64,000 bases of DNA from an uncultured Pseudomonadota bacterium (GCA_903928445.1 CAIYRB010000102.1:34156-98155); one strand, 5' to 3'. Shown: positions 53,509-62,640, numbered from the stretch's first letter. Numbers and translations are program-made. Notes: a model not told the origin generated them from the letters alone.

Positions 53509-54360
53509 CTAGGAAGATGGTAGCACGGCGGCAAGGGCGTTGAGCACCAGATCACGGGTTAGAGGCTTGGGTAGAATGACATCGGGCAAGCCGGCGATGG
53601 CATCGACGAGGCTGTCTCTAAAGCCACTAAAGACGATGACCGGTACTTCCGGGCAAGCCTTTTTGATGCGGGTGATCAGGTCGATGCCGTTCATGTTAGG
53701 CATCAAGATGTCGGTGAGGACGACGTCTGGGCGGTAGCGCTCGATGGCGATCAAGGCGTCAAAGCCGTCGCTGACCGAGATGACCTTCATGCCGCGCATT
53801 TCCAACACGGCGCGCAGATAATCTTGCGTGTCCGGGTCGTCGTCGACGACGACGGCGGTAAAGTTTGGGCCGTCCTGCCCGTGCAGGGTGACACTCGGCA
53901 GAGTGATGCTCAATGACCAACTATGCTCGCGGCTGGCGACGATGATATCGGTAAAAGCATGGGCCAGGCTGGCGCGCATGCCGCGGATATCGGCATCCAC
54001 GTCGACAGTGTTGGTCATCGCTGGCGCCGTGATCTCAATCAGCAGAGCCGGCTTTTGTTTGACCGGGTCTTTGGGAATCAGCAGACTGGTGACTAGGCTG
54101 ATCGAGCTAGTATTGGGCACGCTGCGAATCAACGTGCCGATGATCTCGATCAGGCCACCGTGCAGGACGGTGGCCTCGGCCTCGATCGTCATGTTCGTGC
54201 TGGTGTCCCCGACTAGTCGTACGCCCCGCTCACCGGCATCCGCCTGCAGCTCTGCTAGCAGCGCATTCATAAAGTGAGGCACGTTTACCGCGGTCAAGGA
54301 CCACTCCTCTATCAGATGCCGATTTTTGGCCCCCCTCCTTATGCCGGAGGATGGACCCAT
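53509..54360 (-). CDS. Response regulator with degenerate ATPase-like N-terminal part
   Basis: 283 residues. Residues about 165-280 form a complete receiver: VVVDDDPDTQ acidic pair, phospho-acceptor Asp in VVLTDILMPNMNG, and the Lys in ILPKPLTRD. Residues about 20-160 resemble the region of histidine kinases that holds the ATPase domain (FMNALLAELQADAGERGVRL ... LIEIIGTLIRSVP), but no N or G boxes are visible. There is no output domain, so it would act through protein contact. The start may be the TTG at 54297, which has GAGGAG upstream. Confidence 0.75.
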   Translation of the reverse strand: MGPSSGIRRGAKNRHLIEEWSLTAVNVPHFMNALLAELQADAGERGVRLVGDTSTNMTIEAEATVLHGGLIEIIGTLIRSVPNTSSISLVTSLLIPKDPVKQKPALLIEITAPAMTNTVDVDADIRGMRASLAHAFTDIIVASREHSWSLSITLPSVTLHGQDGPNFTAVVVDDDPDTQDYLRAVLEMRGMKVISVSDGFDALIAIERYRPDVVLTDILMPNMNGIDLITRIKKACPEVPVIVFSGFRDSLVDAIAGLPDVILPKPLTRDLVLNALAAVLPSS

Positions 54361-54403
54361 AGTCTAGCGAATGATGAGAATTAGCCGTGGCGCTTAGAGA
54401 GGC

Positions 54404-54510
54404 TGTCCGAAAATTCCGTGTCTCCCTACTTCCACGCCTCCGTGGTCAAACCCAAACGCCCAATTTAACCACAGAGACGCGGAAGTAGGGAGACACGGAA
54501 TTTTCGGACA
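54404..54510. repeat. Complete palindromic element (MITE-like)
   Basis: 107 bases with perfect 30-bp inverted ends: TGTCCGAAAATTCCGTGTCT and onward (54404-54433) against its complement at 54481-54510. The inner part is also partly self-complementary. CTTAG occurs on both flanks (54393-54397 and 54515-54519) and may be a target duplication. The next nine bases on the right (TGTTCTTAG) are also present beside the copy at 63921, so the true end is uncertain. It encodes nothing and would fold into a long hairpin. Confidence 0.9.
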
Positions 54511-54548
54511 TGTTCTTAGCCCCAAATCCCCCAACCCCCATCCTGGGT

Positions 54549-55769
54549 TCACGGGTTAAGAGCCGATTTTTCCCGCCAAATCTGGCCACGCACGTCCTCC
54601 AGCAATAGGTCCTCGCCGTCTGTACCGAGGACATGGTTCGGCATCATCGGGACCTTCCCTGATGGCGTGTCGACGATGTAGGTCGGAATCCCCAGTCCGG
54701 TGATGTTGCCGCGTAGAGACTTCATCAGCCGCAGGCCTGCATCGACCGGAACACGCAGGTGCTCCGTCCCTTCGATCAGGTGCGGGTGGAACAGGTAGTA
54801 CGGCCTGACGCGGATTTTAAGCAGCTCGCGCAGCAGCTTGATATGGCGTTCCGTGGTGTCGTTGACGCCGCGCAGCAACACGGACTGGTTGCCGACCGGG
54901 ATGCCATGGTCGACTAGGTTGGCGACGGCCTGGGCGGCCTCTGGGGTGATCTCCTCGGCGCAATTAAAGTGCGTGTTGAGCCAAACAGGGTGGTATTTGG
55001 CTAAAATCTTCGCCAGCCGTGCCGTCACGCGGTAGGGGAGGGTGACCGGAGTGCGCGTGCCAAAGCGGATGATCTCGACGTGAGGAATCGCCCGGATGCG
55101 GCTGAGGAGGTTGTCGATGGCCTCGTCGCTGGCGATAAACGGGTCGCCGCCGGTGATGAGCACGTCGCGGATCGCTGGATTGCTGGCGATATAAGCGATG
55201 CCTCGATCGACGATGCGGCGGTTGAAGTGGAGTCCATCCTCCTCATCGCGACGTTTGCGAAAGCAGTAGCGGCAATAGACGGGACAGAGCTGAGCCACGC
55301 AGAAAGCGACGCGGTCCGGGTAGACCTGGACGACTTCCTTGACCGGGGAATGCGGCACCTCGTCGAGAGGATCCTTGACGCCGACGCGGACATTTAATTC
55401 CTCGCGGCGCGGTAGGCCCTGGAGGCGGACCGGACAGCTTTTGCTCGGATCCTGATCCATCAATGCCAGGTAATAGGGCGTGACGCCGCTGACGAAGGCA
55501 TCGGCGAGCAGTTTAAAGCCGTCTTCTTCCGACGCGCTTAGGGCCAAGCGCGCCAAAGCCTGCTCGGCGTTGCCGACTTGGTGGCGCATCTGCCAGCGCC
55601 AGTTGATGAAGCTGGTGGCCGGGACGCCAAAGCGTCTTGCCGCCCGGGCCGTGATCGACTCTGGGTCGTCGGCGAAGTGGCGAAATTCTTCCGGTAAAAA
55701 GCCATCATCAGGGCCGGTGTCGGCCTGCGGCTGACGAGGCGCTTCAGCTAGGGTATCTGTATGCAACAA
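54549..55769 (-). CDS. KamA-family radical SAM aminomutase
   Basis: 406 residues. The cluster motif is CPVYCRYCF (Cys162, 166, 169), followed by ITGGDPF and the PLP-lysine region VDTPSGKVPMMPN (Lys372, Asp367). Overall it matches lysine 2,3-aminomutases. However, the position of the Asp that holds the lysine amino group (YxCDL in Clostridium KamA) reads FHPHL here, with His330, and the loop between Asp367 and Lys372 is two residues shorter. Beta-lysine formation is therefore likely only by family, not assured. TTG start assumed. A palindromic element follows the stop. Confidence 0.82.
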   Translation of the reverse strand: MLHTDTLAEAPRQPQADTGPDDGFLPEEFRHFADDPESITARAARRFGVPATSFINWRWQMRHQVGNAEQALARLALSASEEDGFKLLADAFVSGVTPYYLALMDQDPSKSCPVRLQGLPRREELNVRVGVKDPLDEVPHSPVKEVVQVYPDRVAFCVAQLCPVYCRYCFRKRRDEEDGLHFNRRIVDRGIAYIASNPAIRDVLITGGDPFIASDEAIDNLLSRIRAIPHVEIIRFGTRTPVTLPYRVTARLAKILAKYHPVWLNTHFNCAEEITPEAAQAVANLVDHGIPVGNQSVLLRGVNDTTERHIKLLRELLKIRVRPYYLFHPHLIEGTEHLRVPVDAGLRLMKSLRGNITGLGIPTYIVDTPSGKVPMMPNHVLGTDGEDLLLEDVRGQIWREKSALNP

Positions 55770-55825
55770 GGGTGAAAGTCTCCGTGGCGTGGACCGCCCC
55801 CCGTAACTGTCAGGAAGGTAGGGTC

Positions 55826-56455
55826 ATGGCAAGTATTAAAAAGATCGTGCTGGCATCCCAGTCGCCGTTTCGGCGTCAGCTTTTGGCCTCGACCGGCTTG
55901 GCCTTTGATGTCGTGGTTGCCCCCATCGACGAAGCCGCGATCAAAGCGCCGGAGCCCCGCCAATTGGCCGAGGCGCGTGCCGCGGCGAAGGGGTTGGCCG
56001 TCGCAGCGCAGATGCCCGAATGTTTGGTGATCGGTGCCGATCAGGTCCTAAGCCTGGATGGACATTCCTACGACAAGGCGCCCGACTTGGCCACCGCCAA
56101 GCGCCATCTCGAGTCCTTAAACGGGAAAACCCATACGCTGCATTCGGCCATCGTCCTGGCTTATGGTGAAGCGAGGCAACCGGTGCGACTGCTGCGTCGC
56201 TTCACCGTCGATGTCGCCATGACCATGCGGCGGCTCAGTCCGGCGGAGATCGATGGCTACCTAGCGACCGGCGAATGGCTGGGTAGCGTCGGCTGCTATC
56301 AGTTCGAAAACCGCGGCGTCCAGCTCTTTGAACGGGTTGCCTCCGAGCATTCGTCGATCATCGGTTTACCGTTGCAGGAGTTGATGCGGCAGTTACGCGA
56401 GCTCGGCGTGGCGCCTTTGCTGCAGGCAATGCCACCGTGGCATCTCCACCCTTAA
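55826..56455 (+). CDS. maf: Maf-like nucleotide pyrophosphatase
   Basis: 209 residues from ATG 55826 (AGGAAGG upstream). The N-terminal LASQSPFRRQLL corresponds to the ASxSPRR motif, and GADQVLSLDG and the later NRGVQLFERV complete the fold. Maf proteins hydrolyse non-canonical or methylated nucleoside triphosphates. The stop lies 98 bases inside the convergent nth gene. Confidence 0.88.
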   Translation: MASIKKIVLASQSPFRRQLLASTGLAFDVVVAPIDEAAIKAPEPRQLAEARAAAKGLAVAAQMPECLVIGADQVLSLDGHSYDKAPDLATAKRHLESLNGKTHTLHSAIVLAYGEARQPVRLLRRFTVDVAMTMRRLSPAEIDGYLATGEWLGSVGCYQFENRGVQLFERVASEHSSIIGLPLQELMRQLRELGVAPLLQAMPPWHLHP

Positions 56456-57197
56456 GGGCTTTGAGGGCGGCGCTTTGGGCGGTCTTGCGTGCGGCCGTCT
56501 GGGGACTCAGGGTTGCGCTCGGACACAGGTCGTTCAATACACAGCTAGCACACAGCGGCGCTCGCGCTTTGCAAACATAGCGGCCGTGTAGGACCAGCCA
56601 GTGGTGGGCAGTCGGTAGGTACTGGGGCCCGATGACGGCGCTAAGGACATCGCTGCAGGCATCTGCAGTCTTGGTATGGTGCAGACCAAGTCGTTCAGTG
56701 ACGCGAAAGACATGGGTATCCACCGCTAGAGTCGGCTCGCGAAAGATCTCGCCAAGGACGACGCTGGCTGTCTTGCGGCCGACTCCCGGCAGGGCCTCAA
56801 GGCTGGCTCGGTCCTGCGGCACCTGGCTCCCATGCTGGGCGATGAGGATGCGGGCCAGCGCCACGGCGCGCTTGGCTTTGGTCGGCGCCAGACCGATCCG
56901 CCGGATGAGATGGAGGAAGCTCTTTTCCCCCATCGCCACCACCGACTCCGGGGTCAGGCCAGCGTCGTAGCTCGCGGTCATGGCGGCGTTGACCGCCTTA
57001 TCTGTGGTCTGCGCCGACAGGGCGACTGAGAGTAAGAGCTGGAAGGGGGTGCGGTAGTAAAGTTCGCACCTGGGGTCGGGAGACGCGGCGGCAAAGCGCC
57101 GCATGATCTCGTCGATCATCAGCTGCTGGGTTCGCTTGGACGGCCTCTTCGTCGGTCGAAGCGCCGCGTCCTTACTCCGAAACTTCGATCTTAACAT
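56358..57197 (-). CDS. nth: Endonuclease III
   Basis: 279 residues, longer than E. coli Nth (211) because of a 25-residue basic leader and a 50-residue Ala/Lys tail. The helix-hairpin-helix LPGVGRKTASVVL carries Lys142, Asp160 lies in VDTHVFRV, and the cluster ligands are Cys209, 216, 219 and 225 (C-x6-C-x2-C-x5-C). It removes oxidised pyrimidines. The tail overlaps the end of maf on the other strand. Confidence 0.93.
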   Translation of the reverse strand: MLRSKFRSKDAALRPTKRPSKRTQQLMIDEIMRRFAAASPDPRCELYYRTPFQLLLSVALSAQTTDKAVNAAMTASYDAGLTPESVVAMGEKSFLHLIRRIGLAPTKAKRAVALARILIAQHGSQVPQDRASLEALPGVGRKTASVVLGEIFREPTLAVDTHVFRVTERLGLHHTKTADACSDVLSAVIGPQYLPTAHHWLVLHGRYVCKARAPLCASCVLNDLCPSATLSPQTAARKTAQSAALKALKGGDATVALPAAKAPRRARVTAASTPATVNR

Positions 57198-57453
57198 CGC
57201 CTAGCACCTTGCATTGGCAGGCCAGGCGTTCATTTGCTTCGGCGGCCATCGTTTCGAGGAAGTCGCGCTCATCGTCCTGCATCGGGCTCAGCTTGTCTGC
57301 ACCTTCAAGCACGCGGACCATGCACGCACCACAAGCGCCGTCCCGGCAGCCAAAAAGAATCGAGGTATCGTGGTCTTCGCACATGTCGATCATGGCGTAA
57401 CCAACTGGAACTTCAATGGTTTTGTTGTCGGTGGTGATGGTTACTTTAGGCAT
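57172..57453 (-). CDS. [2Fe-2S] ferredoxin
   Basis: 93 residues from ATG 57453 (AAGGA upstream); the frame runs further upstream to 57576. The plant-type cluster motif is FGCRDGACGACMVRV, with the fourth Cys in ERLACQCKV. It is a soluble electron carrier. It overlaps the start of nth by about 26 bases, which suggests co-transcription. Confidence 0.9.
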   Translation of the reverse strand: MPKVTITTDNKTIEVPVGYAMIDMCEDHDTSILFGCRDGACGACMVRVLEGADKLSPMQDDERDFLETMAAEANERLACQCKVLGDVKIEVSE

Positions 57454-57667
57454 TCTAGCAGTCCTTGAAGGCGCATCATGGTCAGATGCCATGACGATGA
57501 TTTTTGCCCTATGGTCGTACCTTGAGCAACTGGTCACGTCAAGCGGTGGGGACGTGAAAGGACCTTGTTTTTTCACTACAGCTAGGGCTACGCTCTAGCC
57601 TCGGATGGGCCGGTAAGTGGTTTATGAGTGGGTCTTTTTCCTGTCATCATGATGAGGAGCCAGCGCT

Positions 57668-59218
57668 TTGGTCGCTAAACAATCTCGTGTGAAGTCTCAC
57701 CCGCCAACTGCTGTTGCTAGCGCTTTTGGCCTCAGCCTGCGCGGCTGGCTGCTCAGCGGCCTGCCGCGAGCCAAGGCCACCAGCAAGACCAAGGCGCATG
57801 TCGTCTTTCTCGGCCAGGGGCAAACGGTGGAAGCAGCTCTTGCCGCACTAGACCTGAGCTTGCCACCCTGGCTGATCGAGCGTGCCGCAGCCAAGCGCGG
57901 CGAGATCCTGTATGCCGCCACCGAGGCTGGCCCGCTGTGGTTGCTGACGGCACAGGCCAAATCCTCGGCTGCGGCGCATGATGGACTGTTTCGCGTCAGC
58001 CCTTACGGGGTCGCTCGCGACCTTGCGGCCCAGGTTGTGGCGGCTCTGGCGGACTCTGGCCTCGCCGAGGTCAATTGGCATTTTCATGGTGCCAGCGAGG
58101 CCGAGCAGCGCGGTGCCTTGGTCGGTCTCGAGCTCGGCGCTTATCGCTTCAAGCAGTTGCGCGCGGCCAAACCGGTCTTGGAGCTACCGCGGTTGGTCCT
58201 GCACGGCGTGCCCAGCGGCGTGCTCGACGCGGCGCACGTGCTGGGAGTCGCGACCAATATGGCGCGGCATCTGGTCAATCTGCCGCCTAATGAATTGAAT
58301 CCGACCACCTATGCCGACGGTTTGCAGGAGCTATTTGCCACTTTTCCAGCGATGTCGGTGGACGTGTGGCGTGGGCGCAAATTGGTCCAGGAGCGGATGG
58401 GCCTACTCCTTGGCGTCGGTCAGGCCGCCGCCGCTGGGCCGGCCCTGGTGCATCTAAAATACCGCCCCAAAAAGCCGGCAAAGGGCGTCAAGCCGCTGGC
58501 CTTTGTCGGTAAGGGAATCACCTTTGATAGCGGTGGCCTCGACCTCAAAGATGCCGGTGGCATGCGGCTGATGAAAAAGGACATGGGCGGCTCGGCGTCT
58601 TTGGTCGGCCTGGCCTATTGGCTAGCGGCTAGCGATGCGGCCCACCCATGCGATATCTATTTAGCCTTGGCCGAAAATGCCGTGGCTCAGCACGCCTTCC
58701 ACCCTGGCGATGTGCTGACAGCGCGCAATGGTTTAACCGTCGAGATCGACAACACCGATGCCGAAGGCAGGCTGGTCCTCGCCGATGCGCTGGACGTGGC
58801 GGTTGGCAAGACCGGTGCAGATGCTCCGGCCGCAGTGATCAACCTGGCAACTTTAACTGGAGCGATGCGCGTCGCCTTGGGCCTACGCATCGCCGGGATG
58901 ATTGCCAACGACGACGACTTGGCCCAAGCGCTGCTCCTTGCTGGCCAACGCAGCGCCGAACCGACCTGGCGGCTGCCGCTGTATGCGGATTATTTCGTCG
59001 GCATGAAGTCAAATTTTGCCGACTTTGCCAATTCGGCTCCCGGTGGCCGTGGTGGCGCGATCACGGCAGCGTTGTTTCTACAGAAGTTCGTGCGCGACGT
59101 GCCGTGGGCGCATGTCGACATGATGGCATGGAGCGAGGGCAACACCGGTGGTTGTGTGGAAGCCGGTGGCAATGGTCAGTGCGTCCAGCTTTTGGCGGAT
59201 TTTCTCGCCTCGCGCTGA
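57668..59218 (+). CDS. pepA: Leucyl aminopeptidase (M17 family)
   Basis: 516 residues, normal for PepA. The metal and catalytic segments are GKGITFDSGGLDLK, MKKDMGGSAS, the signature NTDAEGRLVLADAL and NLATLTGAMRVALG. TTG start with AGGAG eight bases before it. It removes N-terminal residues from peptides in the cytoplasm using two metal ions; some relatives also bind DNA. Confidence 0.93.
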   Translation: MVAKQSRVKSHPPTAVASAFGLSLRGWLLSGLPRAKATSKTKAHVVFLGQGQTVEAALAALDLSLPPWLIERAAAKRGEILYAATEAGPLWLLTAQAKSSAAAHDGLFRVSPYGVARDLAAQVVAALADSGLAEVNWHFHGASEAEQRGALVGLELGAYRFKQLRAAKPVLELPRLVLHGVPSGVLDAAHVLGVATNMARHLVNLPPNELNPTTYADGLQELFATFPAMSVDVWRGRKLVQERMGLLLGVGQAAAAGPALVHLKYRPKKPAKGVKPLAFVGKGITFDSGGLDLKDAGGMRLMKKDMGGSASLVGLAYWLAASDAAHPCDIYLALAENAVAQHAFHPGDVLTARNGLTVEIDNTDAEGRLVLADALDVAVGKTGADAPAAVINLATLTGAMRVALGLRIAGMIANDDDLAQALLLAGQRSAEPTWRLPLYADYFVGMKSNFADFANSAPGGRGGAITAALFLQKFVRDVPWAHVDMMAWSEGNTGGCVEAGGNGQCVQLLADFLASR

Positions 59219-59457
59219 GGCTTGGGCAGCGACTGCGGCGAGCTGGACCTCTGCAGTGGGGCCGTGGCCTCGACATCGGTGAAAAGCCTAAACACGGTAA
59301 GGTAGATCTTCCTGGGTGGTTTCGGCTATCATCTTAGCTAGACACCACTGGTCGTCAACTTGCAGAGCCTAGGTTTGGATCTTCAGCCTAATTTTTAGGC
59401 GAAGGCCATCCATAGCGCTGATTGCGGCACTTCCCTCTCTCTCTAGGAGACTCTTCC

Positions 59458-60156
59458 ATGCTGGTACCTCTAGCGCCTTACGGTTGCGGTATTTATCGTC
59501 GTTGCTTGTTTGGCCTCACGCTCGTCGTCAGCACCTCCTTTGCTGCTCATGATGGCTTTGCTGTCGATGCGAAACCGGTGATCATCGCGGCTACCAAGAC
59601 CGAGGGCAAGGACAGCAAAGAGAAAACGGACAGCAAGGACAGCAAAGAGAAAACGGACAGCAAAGATAGCAAAGAGAAAACGGACAGCAAAGACCAAGCC
59701 AAGCCAGCGGACGTCGTCAACCAGGGCGCTGGCAAGGCTGGGCCTGCGGCAACGGTCACCGAAACGGCCGGTCAGGAAAAGGGCAAAGGCACGGACGAAC
59801 TCGACTTTAGTTTGAACGCCGCAATCGATCCAATTCCGGCCTTGGGCGACGGCTTTGATGATTTTCAGGACATCGATAAACGTGCCTCGCAGTACGCCAA
59901 AGATGGTGCAGTCGAATCCGAAGATGCGCGCATCGAACGGGAACTCAAAGCCTACAAAGAAGCCGAGGCGAAAGCCGAAAACGAAAAGGCGCAGCAGGAG
60001 GCTAAGGCCCGCGAAGAGGCTCGTCTGAATGCCCGCGAAGAAGAGGAAAAAGCCGCTCATCGCAATAAGACCATCGAGAGTGATGCTGACAAGAAGGCTC
60101 GCGAGCTCAAAGGGATCGACAAGGACGAGTTAACCTGGAAGGGCCTCGAGGACTAA
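59458..60156 (+). CDS. Exported charged repeat / coiled-coil protein
   Basis: 232 residues from ATG 59458, with AGGAG eight bases upstream. A signal peptide ends near GFAVDA. Residues about 49-80 contain three exact DSKEKTDSK units. The last 90 residues (ARIERELKAYKEAEAKAENE and onward) form a strongly charged coiled coil. The family is unknown; periplasmic or surface location. It converges on the photolyase gene with a four-base overlap of ends. Confidence 0.65.
   Translation: MLVPLAPYGCGIYRRCLFGLTLVVSTSFAAHDGFAVDAKPVIIAATKTEGKDSKEKTDSKDSKEKTDSKDSKEKTDSKDQAKPADVVNQGAGKAGPAATVTETAGQEKGKGTDELDFSLNAAIDPIPALGDGFDDFQDIDKRASQYAKDGAVESEDARIERELKAYKEAEAKAENEKAQQEAKAREEARLNAREEEEKAAHRNKTIESDADKKARELKGIDKDELTWKGLED
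59611..59691 (+). repeat. Three 27-bp in-frame repeats (DSKEKTDSK)
   Basis: Nearly identical GACAGCAAAGAGAAAACGG-type units are adjacent to each other, a sign of recent duplication. Confidence 0.85.
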
Positions 60157-61649
60157 TAGTGAGCTTTGCTTGCTCGGTCCTTGGCGCTATCTTTGTCTTT
60201 ATTCTTCGGCATCCGGTGATAGGCCAACAGGGCCTTATCCCTGGCTAAGGCATGATCGACGATGGGCCGCGGATAGGCGGCTCCGAGTACCACACCAGCC
60301 TGTTGCAGCACCGCATCCGGTGCCGCAAAGGGGTGCTGGATCCACTTGTTCGGCAGGCGGGCGAGTTCTGGCACCCATCTGCGGACATAGACGCCCATGG
60401 CATCGAACTTGTCGCCCTGAGTGATCGGATTAAAGATGCGAAAATACGGTGCCGCATCGGCGCCGCAGCCAGCGACCCACTGCCAGCCCAGCGTGTTGTT
60501 GGCGAGATCGGCGTCGACCAAGGTGTCCCAAAACCACGCCGCGCCTTCTTGCCACGGGATTAAGAGGTCCTTGACGAGGAATGAACCGACTAACATGCGC
60601 ACGCGGTTGTGCATCGTGCCTGTGGTCCACAGTTCGCGCATCCCGGCGTCGATGATTGGATAGCCGGTTTGGCCTCGCTGCCAGCGCCTCAGCGCACCGG
60701 GCTTGGGCTCCCAGGGAAAGGCGCTAAATTCTGGACGCAGGGACTCGTGCACCGTCTGCGGGTAGTGAAACAGGAGATGATAGGCAAACTCGCGCCAACC
60801 GATTTGGCGCAAAAAAGCGGCTGCTCCACCGCCGCCTTCGCCACCACTTGGGCCCGGCTTCAACGCCGCTTTCGGTGTCGTAAAAGCGTGCCAGATCTGA
60901 CGCGGACTGACCTCGCCAAATGCTAGGTGCGGGCTTAGCGACGAAGTTGCATCCAGCGCTGGAAAGTCGCGCGCCTGGACGTACCCTGCGACGCGTTGCT
61001 TGGTGAATGTCGTCAGTAGCTCGTGCGCTCCTGGCTCACCAGGCGACCAACGTGCGGTTAAGCCCTGGTCCCATGGGATCAGAGGCTTTAGCCCAAGTTG
61101 TTCCAGAGCAAGCGACTTTGGCCAAGACGCAGGTGCGTTGAGCTTGATTGGAGCTCTGAGCGGCTTGGCCACTTCACCTTGGGCAAGGCAGGCGCGCCAG
61201 TACGGGGTAAACACGCGGTAAGGGTTGCCCGAGCCATTGCGCACCTCCCATGGCTCCCGCAGCAGGGCACCATTGTAGCTGCTGGCCTCGCAGCCGGCGG
61301 CCTTGATCGCGGCCTTGACGCTTTGGTCGCGCTCGATCAGCGTCGGCTCGTAGCAGCGGTTCCAAACCACGGCACTGGCGTCCACCTCGGTGATCAGCTG
61401 TAGCAGGGTGGCGAGGGCCGGGCCTTGGCGCAGGATGAGACGCGAGCCGAGCTGGCGTAGCTGCAAGTCCAGCGACTCAAGCGATGCATGGAGCCACCAG
61501 CGGCTGGCACCGCCGCGCGCTGCGCTACCTTCTTCCGCAGTGCCGTCGATAAACACCGGGATGATCGGCTCACCTCGTTGCACAGCAGCCTGTAGCGCCG
61601 GCTGATCGCTGAGGCGCAGGTCGCGGCGCAACCAAACGATCGTCGTCAT
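60153..61649 (-). CDS. phrB: Deoxyribodipyrimidine photolyase
   Basis: 498 residues from ATG 61649, where the family start MTTIVWLRRDLRLSDQPAL lies; the frame upstream belongs to the neighbouring epimerase. The antenna domain is N-terminal. The FAD-binding part includes GWREFAYHLLFHYPQ, GYPIIDAGMRELWTTG, MHNRVRMLVGSFLVKDLL and NNTLGWQWVAGCG. It repairs cyclobutane pyrimidine dimers with blue light. Its ATG overlaps the epimerase stop by four bases. Confidence 0.94.
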   Translation of the reverse strand: MTTIVWLRRDLRLSDQPALQAAVQRGEPIIPVFIDGTAEEGSAARGGASRWWLHASLESLDLQLRQLGSRLILRQGPALATLLQLITEVDASAVVWNRCYEPTLIERDQSVKAAIKAAGCEASSYNGALLREPWEVRNGSGNPYRVFTPYWRACLAQGEVAKPLRAPIKLNAPASWPKSLALEQLGLKPLIPWDQGLTARWSPGEPGAHELLTTFTKQRVAGYVQARDFPALDATSSLSPHLAFGEVSPRQIWHAFTTPKAALKPGPSGGEGGGGAAAFLRQIGWREFAYHLLFHYPQTVHESLRPEFSAFPWEPKPGALRRWQRGQTGYPIIDAGMRELWTTGTMHNRVRMLVGSFLVKDLLIPWQEGAAWFWDTLVDADLANNTLGWQWVAGCGADAAPYFRIFNPITQGDKFDAMGVYVRRWVPELARLPNKWIQHPFAAPDAVLQQAGVVLGAAYPRPIVDHALARDKALLAYHRMPKNKDKDSAKDRASKAHY

Positions 61650-62566
61650 GTCATCCGATGCTCCAGGGCCAGTTGCATACTTAGAGTGTAGCACTCCCCA
61701 CGGCGTAACCAACGCAGGCCGTCGCCATGATGTAGCGCGTCCGGTAGGCCCATCCATGGCTCGATGCAGTGGAAGCCCTTACCCTCCAAGCTCCACAGCA
61801 CCAGGTAACGAAATCCATCGGACCAAGCTAGCTGCACCTTGCGGCCGCTGCCATCATCGACCAGGCTCGCCCTACCCACAGCGTGCTCCCCCAAAATGAG
61901 GTTGCGCAGCAGCGGTGACGTCAGGGTTCCTTTGGCCTCCTCAGCGGACTCGGGATAGGGTGCCGATTTACCGGCTGTGCCCACGGGCGTGACCCTGGTT
62001 TTGCTGGTGGCGCTGGTTTCGAGGTGGCATTGCGCCAGGCTGCTGTTGGCTCCGAGCGGCGCATGAAAGTAAGGGTGGGCGCCCATCGCCAGCGGCATCG
62101 GCGCCGCGGCTTCGTCGCGGCCACCGTCGTTGGTGATCCAAAGGTCCAAGGTCAGCGTCGCGCCGGCTAGGGTGTAACGGGCGACCACGGTGAAGTCGAA
62201 GGGGAACAATTCATACGTCGCTGGACCACTGCGCAAGGTCAGTTCCGCCAGGTGCTCTTGTTGTCCTGTCAGAGCCCACGGCAGCGCGTAGGCAAAGCCA
62301 TGCAGCGGCATATGATAGGTGCGTTCCCCAAGGGCATAATGCAGCGAGCGGTCGCCATGAAACTGCCTTCCGGCCAAGGGGAACAACAGTGGCATGCCGC
62401 CACCCGGCCAGCCGCTCTCAGCGGGACTAAAGGTGTCGGGTAGCCAAAGCAGCGGCACCGGCTCGTCGCCCACGGCATGCAGGGTCAGCTGGGACAACAG
62501 GCCGCCTCGCGAGGGCAGGAGGGTCGCTTCGCTGCGGCCGTGGCGGAGGATGACGCTAGTGAGCAT
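61646..62566 (-). CDS. Aldose 1-epimerase family protein
   Basis: 306 residues. LLPSRGGLLSQL, FPLAGRQFHGD, MPLHGFAYALPW (active-site His), MGAHPYFHAP and the closing EPWMGLPDALH mark the galactose mutarotase-like fold, nearest to YeaD/hexose-6-phosphate mutarotase-type members. It interconverts alpha and beta sugar forms. AGGAG before the ATG. It is translationally coupled to the photolyase gene. Confidence 0.87.
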   Translation of the reverse strand: MLTSVILRHGRSEATLLPSRGGLLSQLTLHAVGDEPVPLLWLPDTFSPAESGWPGGGMPLLFPLAGRQFHGDRSLHYALGERTYHMPLHGFAYALPWALTGQQEHLAELTLRSGPATYELFPFDFTVVARYTLAGATLTLDLWITNDGGRDEAAAPMPLAMGAHPYFHAPLGANSSLAQCHLETSATSKTRVTPVGTAGKSAPYPESAEEAKGTLTSPLLRNLILGEHAVGRASLVDDGSGRKVQLAWSDGFRYLVLWSLEGKGFHCIEPWMGLPDALHHGDGLRWLRRGECYTLSMQLALEHRMT

Positions 62567-62640
62567 GAGTCGGGTCTCCTAGATACCGTCTTGTATACAG
62601 GGATGCGGCGCGACCATGCCACTGTTTTTATGAACATCTC

